A stretch of 64,000 nt of DNA from Paramecium sonneborni (lineage: Eukaryota; Ciliophora; Oligohymenophorea; Peniculida; Parameciidae): NCBI GenBank assembly GCA_905182985.1, contig CAJJDN010000019.1, forward strand, positions 1 through 64,000, written 5' to 3'. Below the pieces are notes generated by a model. That model saw only the letters and a program-made list of their open reading frames with translations. It did no database searches and was not told the origin of the DNA. This document shows, in pieces, positions 38,198 through 50,409 of the stretch (position 1 is its first letter; every line of letters begins with the position of its first letter). Made by a program: the position numbers and the translations under genes.

Positions 38198-40366
38198 TCA
38201 AATATGACCATAGTTTATGATATTATTCTTGTATATAATTTTTTACAAATCCATGCAAATATATTTGACTTGATAAAATTACTCATTGCATACTCTCAAA
38301 GCAGAATTCATAAATTATATTTTTCTATGAGTGTTCAATTTGCTTTTACAGCCTTTTAGATAAACAAAAACAAAATTGATTACTTATTTTCTGTTAGAAT
38401 ATAATTTATTCCAATAAAATACTCTTCCTTAAATTCTTTTGAAAAACTTGATTCTAGAAATTATTATTAAGTAATATTAGATAAATACTAATCAAGAGAA
38501 ATAATCAATAATTGAACAATATTCTAAAAATAAGAAATCATATTTAAATTAAGATAACAGGGATTTTGTAATTCTAATAATAATAAAATAAAATTAAGAA
38601 ATTATATTAATCCATGAAAATTTATTTTTTTTCTTCTACAAAATAACACCACATTTTAATTGATTTGCTTAATTTTGTTAAAGACACATTAACCTAAAAT
38701 CTTAGAATATGCATTAATAATTTTATTGAATCACTCTGAAAGCTATTTCAACTAATTCTTAGATACTTTTATAATCATAAATTTACCGTTACCAATAAAA
38801 TAAGAAAGCTTTCTCTATGGAATCTACTTTCAAATAAATTAATTTGCCTTTCATCAAATTACATAAAAGATTTATGACCTATAGATTTTAAATAATTCTT
38901 CGATTAAAACTTAAAGATTTTTATAAAATTTTCAGTATCTATAATCTAATATAACTGAAGTGTAATTGTTTATAGCCAGAATTGATGGATTTAATTTAAT
39001 TGGTATATGGTATATTTGTTATTGAAACTGTTCGAAAATTTTCATTCTTTGTTTTCTTGATTATTTTTTATAAAACTAAGAATCTTATGTATTCTAAATT
39101 TATTTTATAATAAAGATAATAGAGTTTTCATTGTGTATCTAAATAAGCTCAAAAATTAATTTCAGCAAATAGTTCATAAACTTTGTTTAGTATTTCTGCT
39201 TTGTTAAGATTTGGGAAAAATTAAAATCTTATTGTTAAATGACAAAAAGGAAAAATATTAGCAAATAGTCAATTTCTATAAGCTGAAAAAATATTTGATT
39301 CCAATATGCGGATATATCAATCTCATCATTCTTAAAGTTTGAAGAAATTATTTATATTTAATAAATTCAGTTTTTGTAATTTTAAGAAATCTGATTCTAT
39401 TATTTTTATAGAGAAAATCTTTATTTAATTATTGTTTTATCTTTTTCTTGGAAATAAAATTCTCCTTTTAGAGAAATCATTTATTCATTATAACTATTTT
39501 AAAGCATTTGTGTGAATAAAATTAATTCTTTCTTTTTATAATGAATATTTATATAATGAAAATAATAATCAAATTTCTGGTAATTTAATTTAAAATGTTC
39601 CTTATGTTTAGTGAATTAATTTATTTATTTTATTAACATTTGAATTTGATTTAAGAAGAATCATATGTTTCATCATAGTTGTATGCATTTTTCTCATTCT
39701 ATGATTCATTTTAAATTGCTAATTATTCAAATCTAAAACATTCTATAACTTTTGAAACTTTTATTTAATAGGTTTATTAATTTAAGGAAATTGATCATCA
39801 TTTTCTTCAATATCATCTTTATCTTCTGATAATAAAATAGTATCAACTTTTGATTAAGTACTAAAAAGTTAATTTCCTAAAAGTAAACTATCTTATTTTT
39901 CTATTGTATTGTCTCTGGGACTGATTTTCTACTCTCTAGGTGTATTTTACATCATTTAAATAATATAAGTATACTTATCCTTAGCATCTATGTTTTCATT
40001 ATTGATTTTGAGATACATTTACTTCCTCTAAATTAGTTCTCCTAGTCTAGAAAATAATCCAACTAAGGTTTGAGGAGTTGAAAATTAGCAATTTTACAAA
40101 TAAGCATTATTTCCAATTAACTAGAATATTTCTGACTTTGGTTTCTTTCTATAAATTATTTAAAGTTGAGGATTATGCATAAGTTAATGAAAAGAATGTA
40201 AATTAATCATTTAATTCAATTACTAATTACAATATTTATTTGCATTTAACATTAACTTAGCTAAAATAGAAAATGGGATATCTAATCTCCAGATCTATGA
40301 AAATGTTAAAGCGTACTTTTAATAGTTTAAATAAACCAACTAAAGTAATGTTTTCTTATTAGACAT
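38198..40366 (-). CDS. uncharacterised protein, 3' half unresolved
   Basis: From ATG 40366 the minus strand gives an open stretch of about 270 codons: MSNKKTLLQLVYLNYQKYAL, NPQLQIIYRKKPKSEIF, an acidic linker (LLSEDKDDIEENDDQFP), then HRMRKMHTTMMKHMILLK. Below about 39,600 the reading changes frame several times. One long frame (QKFDYYFHYINIHYKKKELI, then ISAYWNQIFFQLIEIDYLL) contains an in-frame TGA at 39368-39370 that no GT...AG intron removes. Another carries GKLIYLKVDSIEKAFLFYWQ near 38,830-38,870. A final coding piece ends ..CMDLQKIIYKNN at TGA 38198-38200. Either it has unusual introns or a sequence error, or it is decaying. No family recognised. Divergent from the LMBD1-like gene. Confidence 0.5.
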
Positions 40367-40530
40367 CAATTTGATTTTCTCTAATCAATAAAAACAAAGG
40401 TCTAAGTTATTACTCACATTCTTCATTGTTCGATTGATAGCAGTTTGAATTTAAGGCTGGAAGTGATTATTTCTGAAATAGCATTAGATTTGATAATTTA
40501 TTATTGTTTTGATATTATTTTATTCATAAA

Positions 40531-42245
40531 ATGTATTTTGCGTGGTTTCTTTATATTGCTTTGATTTTGGTATTCTCATAATATTAAAATAGGGACTGTA
40601 CTTTTTATCCAGAATAATAGTGAAATACTATATAGATCCTGCTGAGTCTTATAACTTTGCAATTAACTCTATATGTCTTAGTTTCACAGTTTCTATGATT
40701 TGTATTTTAATGGTGCCAATTGATGTGTTTGTGACTTCTCATCCTAATGATGTTATTTCAACTTTACATCAACCAATAAATAAGTACTTTATAAGGGAAG
40801 TGTTTATATGTAATATTTTGATTAATTCTTATAGATCTTTATATTGGATTATTATTCATTACCTTTGTGATTTTACCATTTAATTATTTTTATTCTGAAG
40901 AAAGAGCATTGAATTATGATAATGATTTTGACTTAGATTTGAGTGAAAAACGTCTATCATCAAAAATAATAAGATCAGCTAAATAAACTGTATATTTTAT
41001 AGGATTTATTTGTGTCTTATTAATATCAGGACTTGTTTTTAATCCTGAAGTTAATTATAATAATTCTGCGAAATTGGAATGGGTTAAAACAATGTTTGAT
41101 GTTGATCATTTAGGAGAATAAGCAATTTCATTTTGCATTTCAATTATTTTAACATTTGGTTTTTGTCTATGGGTAATTTATGGATCATATGGATTAACTG
41201 CTTTGCCATTTTAATTAATTAAAGGAGCAAGATCTTTAGAAGAAGAGAAATCTTAAGTAGATAATGATTTAGCAAAAATAAGAGAAAAATATAGAACTAT
41301 TTAAGAAAAATATTAAAAAAATTCATCAAAAATTTCAAAAGGAGATTAAAAAGTATAAATTTAAATTATATTTTTAAGACTTTAACTAATTTAAAAAGAA
41401 AAGAAAGGTTTTTAAATTTAAAGAATGAAAAAATAATTGAATTAGAAACATAGACTAAATCTTTATAGACAATTTTTAAAATAATTTCACCATTCAGAAT
41501 AATAATTGGAATGATTTGTTTATGTTTTTCTGTTTTAATATTTAGTTCTTTAGCTCTTACTACTTATGATAAAGTAATAAACGAATAAATATTTTATAGA
41601 TAACAAATTCATAATGTGGCTTTTAGTGTGGTTATTTAATCTAAGAAAAAACTTTATTAAATCCCATAGATACTTTATATGTTTATTCTTCATACTATTT
41701 TCCATTGGATTATTTATTCTTTTTCATTTTTACCCTTTATATATTTATTTGCACATTATATGGAATTATAAAATGCGGAATAATTTTCTTAAAAGGATTT
41801 GAAATAAAAAAAGAATAAACTCAACCATCCTCTTTGTTTATAGTAGCTGCTATTTTAAATATAAGCATTTTGGTAGTTTGTAATTAATTAATGACATTAT
41901 GTCCATAATATGCAACCTTTGGGAATCAACATTATTATGATATTAGAACAAGATAATAATCCTTATGTACTTTAGAAGCTGTAAGTAAAGTGGAAGCAAA
42001 ATTTATATGTTAGATGACGAATTTATCTACATTTTACAATAAGTATAAAAACAATAATTACATTTAATAGAATATCTTTAGGATATCCTATGTTTGCCGT
42101 AATATTCTTTTTAGCTAATGCTTCATTTTTAGGATTGTCTACTTTTATGATATTTATTTTTATGTGTAAAAAGAAGACTAGTTAAATTGATGTTAGTGAA
42201 GATGATGAATTAGAAGATGAGAGTAAATCATTAATTAATATATGA
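40531..42245 (+). CDS. LMBR1/LMBD1-type multi-pass membrane protein, 528 residues
   Basis: Five introns (40570-40592, 40810-40834, 41353-41378, 41574-41599, 42043-42070) leave 529 codons. Family landmarks are visible: MVPIDVFVTSH near residue 65, PFNYFYSEERAL, SYGLTALPFQLIKGARSLEE, a charged loop (YRTIQEKYQKNSSKISK), NSQCGFQCGYLIQEKTLLNP, SSYYFPLDYLFFFIFTLYIF and CTLYGIIKCG, then GYPMFAVIFFLANASFLGL. About nine hydrophobic segments are seen. In animals LMBD1 works in the lysosome with the cobalamin exporter and LMBR1L at the surface; the role here is unknown. The acidic tail is cytosolic. Convergent with the coiled-coil gene, stops 21 bases apart. Confidence 0.88.
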
Positions 42246-42266
42246 ATAAGTATGATATAAACATTT

Positions 42267-44961
42267 TCATTTTTTTCTAATGCTTGTCATATGAAAGAAG
42301 TCTTATAATTTTTTATTAGCATTTCCATAGGTTGATGATAATTACGATTTACTAACTGATTAAGGTTATTCAAATTTTTAATCATTCGAAAACTTAGTAT
42401 TACATTTAGATCTTGTTGAAATTAAATTAGTGCTATTGTTTGTATTATTTAAGAGTTTTGGACATTTTGAACTTACTCTTAAAATAATTTTATTTTATTA
42501 AATAGGTGTTGATTTTAATTATAAATTGGTCATAGAATCTCGAGATAATTCTACACTCTTTTTACTGAAAAGAACATCAAATTAATGTGGAGGACTTGCT
42601 TTTTATTAAGTTGATGATCTATTTAAAGTCTTTATCTTTCTATTCATATGATGTAAATGAATAAAGATAGGATCAGATTATAATTGATTAGCTTAAGATT
42701 AAGAACAATTTGGTATTTAAGAATCTATTGTAAAGATAAATCTTTTAATTTAATTAGGAGATTATTCTGTTTTACAAGATCTTATAGGTTACAATTTTGT
42801 TGTTGGAGATTATGTTGTTAATTATTATTATGTTTTCAATTCTGTTATAGGTGTTGCTTATTCTTCAAATGGTTATCCATTTAAAGGTTGTAATTATTTT
42901 ATTTTACTTTCAATTACATCCTTTTTCCATTCTTTAGGTTTGAATTCATAACTATTCATGTGCTTCTCCATTAAATCTTATAATTTATATTTTTATTATA
43001 AAAGTTTAGCTGAATTTTGTTATACTTAAATATTTTTACATTCAAAGATTGCCTCTTCTATGAAATTTAAAAGAAACTTTAATTATCTTCTTGCAGTTGT
43101 TAATGCTATTTCATATCCATCAGTTTTTATTTTTTTCAATAAGTCATTTATATTGAAGTTCTCAACTTAGGTAATAATATTTTGTAAATCATTTATAGAA
43201 AAGAACTAAGCTAATAAAGAATCTTGACTAATTGCATCAGCAACTTATTTCAATTCATCTTTATTTAATAGAGAACCTAAAATTTCTTAAACTCCTTATT
43301 TTTAGGCTATACGAAGTAAGGTTTTTCTTTTAGCTGGACGATCTTCGAGATGATCATATATTGCATTTAATAATTAATTCGAATTACGAATAACAGGATC
43401 TTTTACAACTATTTTAATCTTAAATTGATTTTCCAATTAATCATGAATTGTACTCAGTTTTGAATATAATTTATTATATGTCCATTTTAAATAAAAACTA
43501 AAAATTAATTAATTCATACTCTTAATCAAATAATTCAGAAGGACAAGTTTTCAATACTTCTTTTATATTTAATAAAGAATTTATCATTCTAAATAATACA
43601 TTTGTAAGCATACTGTACACTCTTAATACAAATTATGCATTATTTTCAACTAATCTAATTTATTAATTCTTAGAGACTAATGCTGCTTCTACATTTAATT
43701 CCTCTATATTCATATACTAATCGTCTCTCTCAAATTAAATATCATCCATAGTATAGAATTCTAAAGAATTTAAATCTTCTAAAGTTTATTTCAATTTTGC
43801 TTTTTAATCTAATAAATCTTCATACCTATTTTTTAATGTCATTTCATTAAATTATAATTTACGATATACTTATATTAAATCATCAATTGATTTCTATAAA
43901 TCATTATTGTGAAATTTTAAAAAAATCTTCATTCTAGAACTAACACTACTAAATCTAGCTCTATCAATATATTCTTATTCACTATCAGCTATTTACATTC
44001 TATTTTTTGGTCTTTATAATTAAAATCTTGCATTTTCCAATATTTCAGGTAATTCAAAGTCTTGTGGATCTTCCATTACAAATATTAAAATAATTTTATC
44101 AAAATCATCTAATTCATCCAAAAACTCTGCACATTCCTCTATCTTATTGAATTTTGTAGATATCTCTAAATCAATATCCTAAATTTATTATTCTGTTAGA
44201 ATTAATTATTCTTATAAATATTTTAATCTTTCTTCTTATTAACATAAACTTTCTAAATTATCTCTAAAATTAATTTATTAATTTATTACTTAACAATTTA
44301 ATTTTTATATTCATAACTTGCAGTATTTTCAAAAAGGTATTTAATTTACCATTCTTTTTCTTCTTATAAAGCTGTTTTAATCTTTTTATTTTATTTTTTT
44401 GCAGCATCAAAAGCTTACTGATTTTAGAACTCCTTGATATAAATTTAAGGCTATTTCTAAGTATACAATTATAACTATTCGATAAGTGTGTTATTGTATT
44501 TTTAATTTTTTCTTAATGTGCGACCTATTAATTGAATTTATTGCTATAATGCTTAATTTTATTCCTATTCAGCATCTATTTAATTATTAACCTCATTCAA
44601 ATTATTTTAATCTATTGCCATGATTTTGTTTTCTTGCAAATCAATTTACTCATGCGATTTTAAATTTAATTTCATGAGATCATTTTGATATCTAATGCTA
44701 GCCAATAACGCTTTTAACTTTTAAATTTCTGTTTTTTTGTCATATTCCTAACGAATTTCTTCTTGTTTCATTTCATCTAATAATTCTGCTTTTCTTTTAA
44801 CAACATACTCATTTATGACCTAATTATAAGTTTGTGTCTACCTCTTTTTTCTTATTCACAAATTATAAATTCAGCAACTCTGCATTAAAAACCGTAGGCA
44901 TTGATTCTAAGGACTCTCGTCTACTTATATTACTGGTGTAACTTTTACGAATAGAATTCAT
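42267..44961 (-). CDS. long coiled-coil protein, 874 residues
   Basis: Introns at 44820-44841 (22), 44264-44289 (26) and 43498-43519 (22) leave 875 codons from ATG 44961. Residues about 40-300 are coiled coil (LLDEMKQEEIRQEYDKKTEI, LEQLILTEQQIQDIDLEIS-type heptads), followed by helical regions (LQKSIDDLIQVYRKLQFNEM). Near residues 600-660 is a conserved-looking piece, DPVIRNSNQLLNAIYDHLED and KRKTLLRIAQKQGVQEILGS. The last 180 residues are Ser/Gln/Thr-rich and basic. No membrane span. It may be a cytoskeletal or basal-body protein; the family is not recognised. It starts 20 bases after the eIF4E stop on the same strand. Confidence 0.82.
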
Positions 44962-44981
44962 TTTATTATTAATAAATAATT

Positions 44982-45505
44982 TCAACTCTTTGGATGTTAT
45001 ACAAATTCTAATTCATTTATTCCAAACATCTCTTTAACCCATTATGTTATTTTATCATCTTACATCTAATAAGAAGTCATATCCTTAACCCAAATTGAAA
45101 CTTATGTAAATGATCTTTTTTGATTCACTACAACTCCACAGATGAATTCATTGTAAGTACATTAATTTCCTATATAACTTAAAAGTATGTTTTCCCAAAC
45201 TCGATCAACATTATTTTTGCATCTAAATACAAATCTTCCTCCATTTTAATTAGCCTTGTCTTCCCACATTGGTTGAATTTCTTCTTAAAATAATAATATT
45301 TAGCATCCTTCTGGTATTGTTGATGGCTTTGCTATCCATTAATAATACATCCAAAATTATTCTGCTGTCTCAAAATTGCCTAAATTTAAATCATTACAAA
45401 TATCATACACACTTTATATAGATTATCATTGTAATTATCTTTATCAATCTTTGTTTGTGTTCTTTGTGTTGAAACCCAAAATGTGTATTTACTCTTTAAT
45501 AACAT
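44982..45505 (-). CDS. EIF4E-like: eIF4E-family cap-binding protein, 164 residues
   Basis: One intron at 45380-45408 (29 bases) leaves 165 codons; it joins LYKVC to NFETAEQFWMYYQWI. Family features in order: YTFWVSTQ near the start, the cap-loop segment KIDKDNYNDNLYKV, NFETAEQFW, IPEGCQILLFQEEIQPMWED with the second cap-stacking Trp and its Glu, NGGRFVFRCKNNVDRVWENI, ICGVVVN and VSIWVKDM. The position of the first cap-stacking Trp appears to be Tyr, as in the 4EHP (eIF4E2) class, which binds cap more weakly and often represses translation. Compared with human eIF4E (217) it is short at the N-terminus. The gene stops at TGA 44982-44984, 20 bases before the next ATG. Confidence 0.9.
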
Positions 45506-45635
45506 ATTAATTTTAACAATGAATTATAAACTTATTAGATAAACTAAGTCAGCATAAAAAACCCCATCATAAGTTACATAATAAAAAAATCTAGAATAAG
45601 TTTACATTAAAAGACTTTAAGAATAGGAGGCCTTT

Positions 45636-46727
45636 ATGCCTAAAGATGTTTATATCTAGAAACATAAGAGTATGCATTAAATTATGAATAATTAATAATA
45701 ATAACCTTTGAGATATTATTCACATATAAATGAAATTAGATCTATTAAAGAATTCATCTATGTTTCAGAAAAGTTAAAATAAAAAAATATAGAACGAAAA
45801 ATGCAAGAAAGATTAGAACTTAAAGGCAAACTGAATTAAATCAAGTAAATAGAAATTGGAAAAAAAATATAATATTATATTGAAAGAAAGATAAGATTAT
45901 TTATAAAGGATAGACAACATGAAGAAAGTATTAACATATATATATTAAGATCCATAAAATAAGTCTTTTGAAGCTTTTTATTAATTTTATAGTAATGATC
46001 CTAAATTAAAAAGTTTTGAAAAAGAAAAACTACTTTCTGAATTTAATAGATTATCATCCTAAGTTTTGAATGTTCCTGTTAGTAAATCATAACATACAAA
46101 AATTGCAATTTCTCCTCCCCCTAAAGAGATTTATTAAAATGTAATAAATTTATTTATTATCTATATTAGCTGGAAGATAATGAACCTACTTAAAATGAAG
46201 AAGAAAATGGAACTAGCAAATTTTTAACTATGAAAGCTGCTAATCGGCTATTAGGATTAATGATGATTGAAAGTAGTAAAGGAAAGAGAACTCCTATTGT
46301 GTGGGCTCTTAATAAAAAGAAGGAACTATAAGAATTACTTAATAAACCATTTGGAGGCAAAATGAATTTCACAATGAATGCCTTTAATTGGTTAATAGAT
46401 AATGCTATTTAAAAAAGTTAAGTCTATATTAATAAAAATTAAATTGTTGAATAAAAAAGTGTAGATCCTAAAATAATTAATTAATAAATTGAAAAAGGTC
46501 TTGGAAATATTAAAAGAACTTTAAATTAAAGACCTGCTAGTTCAAATATTGTCAGAAATTGTTAATAATTAAAACATAGAAATGATGTAGCACAAGAATA
46601 TTGTATTTCAGAACGTGTTAAATAAAATGTCATTTAATAAAAAATGAGAAATCAAAAATTATAGGAATAATCAAAAATTTAGAAAAGCTATCTATCAAAC
46701 GATTCTTATGTTAATCACTATATTTGA
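45636..46727 (+). CDS. hypothetical basic protein, 346 residues
   Basis: Introns at 45928-45949 (22) and 46141-46169 (29) leave 347 codons. The first 110 residues are basic and helical (NIERKMQERLELKGKLNQIK). A middle piece is acidic (LEDNEPTQNEEENGTS), then a compact region FLTMKAANRLLGLMMIESSK with TPIVWALNKKKELQELL and NAFNWLIDNAIQKS. The C-terminus is Gln/Lys-rich. No membrane span or signal peptide and no family recognised. Divergent from the eIF4E-like gene with only 130 bases between the starts, so the two probably share a promoter region. Confidence 0.78.
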
Positions 46728-46859
46728 GATTATTATTTAATAATTTTGGAATACTTTTTAAATAATTTTCAATTTAAAATAAAAAACAGATTTAAGATAA
46801 TAAGTTGAATACTCTTTTTTTATTCATTTGCCATTTATAATTTTATTATTTTAATAATA

Positions 46860-47397
46860 ATGATATTATGCGTAGGTGATATTGTTCCACCCACAACAGA
46901 AAAAGCAAAGGTGTTAAGAAGAATAATTTTCTTTATAATTTTTTTACAAATATGTTTAGCTTTAGGAAAACTGTATTATGATTTATGGGCAGGTGTAGCA
47001 GAATTTACATCAGCTTTTATATTATGGTATTGTAAAAATTAATCATTAGGTGTGCTTAAGCTTAATTAAATTATTGTAATTGTGTGATTTACATATTCTT
47101 TTGTCTAATGAATACTTTTCTGATTGTGGTTAATTTTATGACTGATATCTAAAATAAAGTCAACCTTTAATCTTTATCAAATGATGTTAGAAATTAGTTT
47201 TTACTTTAAGCAATCTCTTTAACATTTTATATTGTCTCTGTGTACTTCACTTTTTAAGCATATAAAGAATTTAAAGTAAAAATAAAATTTATTTTAAGGG
47301 AATAGCATATGATGTATATGCTGCAACAACTAATGATCAAGTACTTTCAAAATCAAATATAAGATAACAATTAGAAATGCATAGTTTTGAAAATTGA
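46860..47397 (+). CDS. small four-pass membrane protein, 163 residues
   Basis: Introns at 47027-47049 (23) and 47276-47298 (23) leave 164 codons. It begins MILCVGDIVPPTTEKAKVLR, then has hydrophobic segments RIIFFIIFLQICLALGKLYY, WAGVAEFTSAFILWCAQAQL, CVIYIFFCLMNTFLIVVNFM and FLLQAISLTFYIVSVYFTF. The cytosolic tail is GIAYDVYAATTNDQVLSK and polar. Small four-helix proteins of this sort form expanded families in ciliates; the function is unknown. The stop is 44 bases from the convergent stop of the PIP-kinase gene. Confidence 0.75.
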
Positions 47398-47441
47398 AAA
47401 TTATTTTTATTAGTTATAATACATTCAAATATCAATATTTA

Positions 47442-50409
47442 TCATTTACTTTTTTACAAAATTAAATTACTAGCAATAAAATTAGCAAACCTTTCAGCAT
47501 ATCTGGCTGGAGGTATGCATGATATGTCATTTGATATAAGTGTTGATTTCAAACCATATTCTAAATATTTTTTAGTACTAAAATTAATTAATATTATAAA
47601 TGACTTAAAAAGTGTAAGAATATCAATGATGCCTATAAAATAAATCCATTATTTATCCATTGATAATATTCCTCCTTCAAAACTTTCAAATGGATGAGAA
47701 CTATTGTAAATTTATTAACCATAAATGCTCGACCTATCTGAAATTTATAAATATTGTACTAATATCTCTTTTATGATAACCAACTAATAGACTGTAATCT
47801 ATTATATTATTATCTTTTAAGAATGAACAATCTTCAATGATTGTTTTTATAAGCAATTTTTAATCTTAAGGCTCTAAATTTAAATTGTCCTTTCTTGACA
47901 AAAAATCTAAATCTTTTAAAGCTATAGCATTGTCTTATACTTATTTATTCTAATTATTTTATGTCTACCTTCCATAAAGTGATCCTTTATATAATCAATA
48001 ACAAAACCTTTTATATCATAGCGAAAATCAATATCCAAACCAGATCGAAAAATGTTTACTATTGTAACTAAATAAATTTTAGTAAATTCAGTTTTGCTTT
48101 TAAATATTTTTAATTGATGAAATCCAAATATTCTACTTAGTAAAGTATAAGGATGAGTTAAAACATATTAATAATACTTTGGAAGTAGTTTTCTAAGAAG
48201 TCTTGCTTCATTTTCTGATATTGTCTTAATCATGTATTAACCTAAAAATTTAATACATACTATTACAATCTTATGTATAATAGAAAAAGCTACCACTTTT
48301 ACCAGTTGATCCTAATTCTGTTAAAGAATCTAACTTGCCAAACATCAAATTACCAATCAAATTTTCAGGACCCACTGATCTTTAGAAGTCTTTATTGCTT
48401 ATCTAAAATCTATATCAAAATTAGAAATACTATCGTCTAATTCTTAAAAAAATTGAAGGTGCATAATCTTTAAATTAATAAGCCTTTCTAAAATCAAAAT
48501 TATTTGATCTGTTCTATAAAATATCATAAACATATCTATCCGCAAATTCATGTTATAATGGATTTTTTCCATAAAATTCAGGCTATATAGTTGACAATGC
48601 TTATTTCATTCCAATCATTAAATTTAAAATCAAATTCCAATTTTCATGTCCAAAATAAACAGATAACTTTTATTTTGCTTTTCTTTTTGGCATATTCAAT
48701 ATAGTATTTTTTTTTCTTTGAGTACTTAATCTTGGAGGACTTTTAAAATAATTTGATTGAATCATTTAAGGTAAATTAATTGCTTATTCAACCATTTATT
48801 ATAAGTATTCTAATCTATTTAATACTTAATCTAAAGGATGATCATTAGAATTAGATAAACTAAAAGAATTAGTTTGAATATTTGATAAAAAACTAATCTC
48901 AAAACTTGGATCATCATCTCCAATTTTAGCTATTTGACTAGTACTAAAATTGCATGGACCATAAACAAAGCTTTCATCTAATATTTACTTTTTATTTCTT
49001 TCATAATCAGATAGTAAATTAACACAATTTCTAATTTCATTCTATAGTTAATCAATCATATTTTAAAGAATAAATGCTTTATTTGTCTATGGAAAACTCT
49101 ATAATAATATTTCATTTTCATTAAAATATTCAAACCAATCAATACTTTCCTACATTAATTCATACTTTTAATAAAATAATGTAAAATCCAACCTTTCACA
49201 TTCAAATTAATCCCATAGATTACCAATGTATGATTATCTTGGAGTTACTCTTGAACCTGTAATTTAATTCCAAAACATTGTTAAATCTAATAACATTGAT
49301 TAAAATTCTTTATATTCAATATAACCTTTTCTTGATAAATCTATAAAAGCAAAACTTAATTATGCCTTTTATTATTCACTTCCAAACATAACTAATTACA
49401 AATATTTTATGTATTAATCTAAACTGAATACTTTTTTTCCTTCACTAATTACATTGAAAATCCTATCCAACAAAAATGTTGCATGATCCATACCCAATAT
49501 TCCCATCGTATTTTAAAATTATTTATAGTTTACTTCCCCATTATTAGACATTCCACAGAATCTCTTTTTTATAGATTCCAATTCCTTTTGATTAAACTAT
49601 TTCATCAGAGTTTTTATTAATAAATTATTATAATATTATATTCACTACTTTTTCTTTTAATCTATATCACTTTTATTACTTGATAAACAATTTTCAAAGA
49701 CGTACTTCTTAAAAGTGTTTGATCTTGTCACTTTTCCATACACAAAATCTATTAAAAATAATATTAAAAATTAAATTATGTTCACCACAATGACTACAGG
49801 TAAACTTAAATTTTTTTAAAAACCATAAACATGTCTTCCCTTTGATAAAAAATAACATCCTATTAATTAAATATTATTAATACCATATATACATAAATAT
49901 ATTATAGTATAAATAGAAAAAAATGCGAATAATTTAAGTTTTGCCACTTTCTAATGTTCATACAAGATATACTCTATTTACCTAAATATACTAAAGATTT
50001 CTTACATTAAAAGCCAATTTCCAAGATGCAAGTATGCAAGAATGACTAATTACCATTCTGTTGGATTAAATCCATCTAATACTAATAGTTTGGGATCTAT
50101 TAATATAAAACTTTGATAAGTTGCCATAACTATAAATAAAATTGGATTAAGTCCTTGGAACAAAAGATTCACAAATTCTGGATATCTATCTTATATTTTT
50201 GATGCATTGTAATTTTTGATATCAAATATAACAAATGGTACTAAATAAGTAAACATTGCCCAATTAGAAAAATTAGTCAAATATTTCACCTAATTCCATA
50301 AGCATTCTTTTAAATCTCCAGGATAAAATGCCAAAACGCATTAATACATAAACCATGAGTGAATAATGAATTAGCTTAAATGACTTACTGTGACGATTAA
50401 TTTAATCAT
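47442..50409 (-). CDS. membrane-segment / EF-hand / phosphatidylinositol phosphate kinase fusion, 950 residues
   Basis: Five introns (48410-48430, 48242-48266, 47985-48007, 47701-47719, 47578-47604) leave exactly 951 codons. Residues 1 to about 230 contain roughly six hydrophobic segments (WAMFTYLVPFVIFDI, LNPILFIVMATYQSFILI, LVILAYLHLGNWLLM, FAFFSIYTIIYLCIYGI, LPVVIVVNIIQFLILFLI). An EF-hand lies near 353 (FIDLSRKGYIEYKEFQSML), preceded by a degenerate one. From about 585 to the end is a PIP kinase domain: HENWNLILNLMIGM, GPENLIGNLMFGKLDSL, STGKSGSFFYY (about 694), MIKTISENEARLLRKL, RYDIKGSLYGR (about 780), IIDYSLLVGYHKR (about 848), GIIDILT and PPARYAERFANF. It should phosphorylate phosphoinositides at a membrane under calcium control; the control is inference. 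The ATG is the first in the frame. Confidence 0.9.

Noticed and set aside
38900..39400. Programmed use of TGA as Trp in the minus-strand gene
   Set aside because: One frame carries six TGA codons at places where Trp would read sensibly, but a different frame over the same bases is open for about 150 codons, and Trp is TGG elsewhere in the gene. Frame choice explains it better than recoding.
42290..43020. Plus-strand ORF reading through this region (for example GDYSVLQDLIGYNFVVGDYV)
   Set aside because: It needs several unexplained frame changes, while the minus strand is a single open frame of Ser/Gln/Lys-rich sequence continuous with the coiled-coil gene. It is the shadow of that gene.
42267..45505. 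Apparent fusion of an eIF4E domain to a long coiled-coil protein
   Set aside because: On first reading the two ran together because TAA is Gln. The eIF4E frame ends in TGA at 44982-44984, and the coiled-coil frame starts at its own ATG (44961) 20 bases later in a different frame. Both lengths are divisible by three as separate genes.
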